Source: Kazachstania africana CBS 2517
Lineage: Eukaryota > Ascomycota > Saccharomycetes > Saccharomycetales > Saccharomycetaceae
Length of the DNA stretch: 64,000 bases
Direction: 5' to 3'
Assembly: GCF_000304475.1 (NCBI RefSeq)
Contig: NC_018944.1
Location: 861,517-925,516, forward strand
Numbering within the stretch: the first letter of the stretch is position 1; each line of letters begins with the position of its first letter. The notes under the pieces are model-generated. The model had not been told where the DNA came from and did not search any database. It saw only the letters and a program-made list of their open reading frames with translations. Shown here in pieces: positions 60,907 through 64,000 of this stretch. Made by a program: the position numbers and the translations under genes.

Positions 60907-61673
60907 CGATGGTGTGCTCAATAATGGGGTTAAGTCACAGATTCATTTGAAAATGATCCGTGCTAGTTTTAAGAATGAGACGCTTGAACGTTGTGTATCT
61001 CATAATTAGATGAAGATATCGTGACTGTTATTGAAAGAAATTAGACAGACTGTCTCAGAGGGCACTGAATAGAATTTATATTGATTATTCTTTGAGATGA
61101 GTAAAACAGATCGAGTACGAAGGTATTTCGTTCTGTTATAAACAGGACGAGTCTCTCATTCCATCCAGCTAGACAAACTATGGGTTATTCGATAGGGAAA
61201 TAGGGATGGTAGAGAAAGACTCTGGTAAATTTATTATATCAAGGTTACAGTTATTGAGTCTGTGGTTCCAAGTTATATCGTTGTTCTTTCGAATTAATGT
61301 TGTTTATGAGAATTGGAAGGTTTGATCATGATATGTTATGTCGACGGATGGAGTACGAAAGTGATTAAACTGGCATAAAATGGATGTCCCACATGTAGAC
61401 GACAAAGTATTCGAATATTGGATAATTCTGTGAGTAAAAATGACCCACGGATCCGTGAGCATCTTCCTAGGTGTGCAGCGGTGATGATTGTTAGTGTGAC
61501 TGGTATTAGTCTCACGTCATCAAATGGATATTCTCCAATGATGCTGTGATGTGAAGTATCATACGATAATATAGTGACATTGATTTCTGAGAGGAAAGGG
61601 CGTTGAAAGAGGTTCTATTGAGAAGAAGGAGAGCATTTAAAATTCATCTGTCCAAGTTATGGAAACGTTATTT

Positions 61674-61795
61674 AAGAAGTCATGTTGTTAGAGATAATGG
61701 TTGACCTCCCCAAGTAATTATATTCATATTAATCAATGACATTGTTATTTCAAATAGATGGTGGATTAGTGAAATATATTCAATGTTGAATGAGG
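61674..61795 (+). repeat. Degenerate subtelomeric repeat, copy 2
   Basis: It contains GTTGTTAGAG, GTAATTATATTCATATT, ATCAATGA, TTATTTCAAATAGATGGTGG and ATATTCAAT in that order. Confidence 0.6.
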
Positions 61796-61889
61796 TGATT
61801 TATTCGCTATTAATGTCTGAACGAAGATTGATAAGATTAAAGATACAGTGAAATAACGATTCATGTCCCCAAATTTTGAAAGTGTTCCT

Positions 61890-62015
61890 TCAGAAGTTCT
61901 GTTGTTAGAGTGACATCCCATGTAATTATGTTCATATATGTTCATATCATTCAATGATAAGGTTATTCTAAAAAGGTGGTGAATTATTTAGCCATATTCA
62001 ATATAGAGTCAGTTG
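61890..62015 (+). repeat. Degenerate subtelomeric repeat, copy 3
   Basis: It contains GTTGTTAGAG, GTAATTATGTTCATAT, TTCAATGATAAGGTTATT and ATATTCAAT in the same order as copy 2, about 217 bp downstream of it, with small indels. Confidence 0.6.
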
Positions 62016-64000
62016 ACGTATGTGTCATATCTGTAAATTAGAAACGTCGAAATAATTTCAAGTCATATTAGTGTCATGTCATTGTATGATATGGAAAATA
62101 TATTAGAGAAACTGGTTGTCAATGGGATTGAGATCTGTCATTCTTCGCGTGGATAGGCTAGATTTAGTAGAATGTTTCTTTTGTTAAAACACTGGTGATC
62201 TCCTGTTGTATCCTGTTCGATTGAAAGGGGGGTATTCCACAGGAATGACAGCATGGGGTTCTGGTAGATGTGTTGTGTTATGATAATAATATTCTGAGTT
62301 CATGAGTGGCCTGTTCAAAGTTGTTCGAAGAATTCATCCATTTACGAATGGGTAAAGTGAGTAGATAAAAATGGGACAGAGGGTGTTGGTAAAGAAGAAA
62401 TTGTTGAGCCGCTCAGAATCTTTCAGAATGATAGAGGGTCTATCAAGTGGAATATCAGAAGGAAAAGAGTTCAATAATAAATTTAACGGAATGTCGTTGG
62501 CGATAGATATTGACAGATGGTTTTCTCTGAATTTGTGATTTAATCAGAATCAAAGTTGAAGGAGGGGAATTTAAAGGTTTGGAGGATTCCGTAATTGATA
62601 TTTATTGATACAGGGATGTTCGGAAGTAGAAATAATGATTAGTTGATATCTATCGATGAGGATATTGCTTATGGGATGGTTAGTTTCCGAAGTGTCAGAG
62701 ATGATTATTAATGACATTTGAGTTCATTTATCAATTATATATAAGTCAAGTAAAGTTATTCCTGTTTCAGTTTATGATTGATAAAGTTGATTCATTTGAG
62801 TATTTAAGAAGGTGGATTCAACTGATAATTATAGAGACTGTGACAGTGAAAGAAGGGATAGGCAGAGGTATAAAACGGGTGGGGGAGCGAGGTCGTCAGA
62901 GTAAGGAGTCTTGACGGTGATAAGATAGAAAAGATGGTGTATAGCAGAGTGTTCTATGATCATGGTTCATAGATATATGTAGTGTGATGGAATGAGGTCG
63001 ATTTAATTGTATTTCAAAGGGTTCAGATGTACGTGGAATGGAAATTGTCATGTCAAAATGATCATTTTCAGTCTTGTGGTGTCAGACAGTTCCGCAGAGA
63101 AAAGTTGGCGGAGACGATCTCGCAGAGCGGGGGAAGATTTGAGATTTTTTCTTCTGAGATCGAGCGCAGATTTCGAGAGGTCTGTTTGCGCGAGAAAATA
63201 ATGAAATGAGAAAAACGCGAAGAAAAGAATGGCAGAGGGAAGTGTAATATGTAGAGGTAAGTGATATTGAAAAGGGAGCGGGTGAGTAGTTCAGGAATGA
63301 ATGGGTGAATTTTGGATAAGAAAGTGGGTGTTAATTATGATAACAAGTTGAGAAGGTTGAAAGAATAATATTAAAGATCTTTCCTTAGAAATGGTCGCAC
63401 GAGATCTTTCAAGTGTTGTCTGTACGGTATTCTCTCACTGTGAAAATCTAGGCGAAAAGTAAGGAGAATCCTGTGAGCGAGGTTTTCTCAAAAATAAATT
63501 CAATGAGAATCAGTTTTCTCCGTCGCGCTGGGAAAAGAAAATGAAATTCGAAGTTCGAATGCGAGTTTGTTCGGGGAGCTGCCAGAAGAGCGATTGTGCG
63601 AGGTGTCAGAGTGAGAGGATATAAGACAGTGTCTCGATGAGTGTAGACGGTAGTAAAATGGGAATAGATGTTTCGTAATCTCTCGAATGTAAAAATAGTT
63701 TATGTGGATGATGTAGGTAATATTCAGGATCATCAGTCGAGAGAAAGACGATTATTCAAATATAGAATAAGGTGATAATAGAGATAGTAAAATAATAGTT
63801 TTCCCATTAGTTCAGAGGAAATAGGGCAAGTTTGTCATTTATATATGGATGTATCTAGTGTGTAATAGTTTAGTCAGTGGTTTCCTGATTTTTATTTTAA
63901 TATTTCAGGAAAAGACGAAGTAAAGTTGAAGAAATATCGTTTCGGATTGGCGTAAATGTTAATATTGGAAAAGAGAAAAAGTAGGTGTTTACAGAATAGA

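Larger units (their letters stand above)
58517..64000. other. G-skewed, ORF-poor subtelomeric region
   Basis: No ORF over about 77 codons and no convincing gene in 5.4 kb. The + strand is rich in G over C: I counted 59 G to 9 C in 63181-63360, 15 to 6 in 60661-60720 and 15 to 5 in 61201-61260. It includes poly-A with TTCGAAG repeats near 59693-59720 and related degenerate repeats at 60787, 61674 and 61890. No telomere repeat array is reached. Confidence 0.6.

Noticed and set aside
63540..63600. B-box-like GTTCGAATGC in the terminal region
   Set aside because: No matching A box or acceptor stem lies at the right distance.
1..64000. CRISPR arrays, bacterial operons or integrated phage
   Set aside because: The window is eukaryotic, and no regularly spaced repeats of that kind were seen.

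Overview
The window is chromosomal DNA of a budding yeast (Saccharomycetaceae), running from a conserved chromosome arm on the left into a subtelomere on the right. The yeast signatures are a GTATGT / TACTAAC / CAG intron in RPS4 after a 14-nt first exon, otherwise intron-free genes, short shared promoters, and Rap1, Gcn4, Reb1, PAC/RRPE and Tbf1-type motifs. The gene order matches the S. cerevisiae YJR127-YJR148 block. EGD2 and UTP9, which sit on chromosome VIII in S. cerevisiae, are interleaved here, so the species is probably a post-whole-genome-duplication yeast with different paralogue loss. A Kazachstania- or Naumovozyma-like genome fits, but the species cannot be fixed from the sequence alone.

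Layout. 1-17748: RSF2 (partial), EFM3, MNS1, EGD2, NMD5, UTP9, XPT1, SGM1, MCM22, TIM8 and TTI2. 17906-28952: a tandem pair of sulfite reductase beta-subunit genes (MET5) with an AYR1 homologue between them. A 2,435-bp stretch of the two MET5 genes is almost identical while the rest has diverged, as expected from gene conversion. 29384-47491: IML1, HIR3, IPA1, a YJR142W-type Nudix gene, PMT4, RPS4 and a BAT1/BAT2-type aminotransferase.

From about 47.5 kb gene density falls. The right part holds a GNAT-like gene (48654), two small unknown ORFs (51709 and 51989), a Gag-like protein with a C-terminal membrane anchor (52751), a secreted preprotoxin-like gene built like the K1 killer family (55184-56170), and a Y'-type telomeric helicase remnant with an in-frame stop (57620-58516). 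The last 5.4 kb has no convincing ORF, is markedly G-rich over C on the + strand, and carries degenerate repeats. The helicase points right and the G-rich strand runs right, so the telomere should lie to the right.

The core genes cover translation (RPS4, EGD2, EFM3, UTP9), secretory glycosylation (MNS1, PMT4), sulfur and branched-chain amino-acid metabolism (MET5 x2, BAT) and nutrient signalling (IML1). The strongest leads are the MET5 mosaic pair, the anchored Gag-like protein, the killer-like gene and the G-skewed subtelomeric desert.
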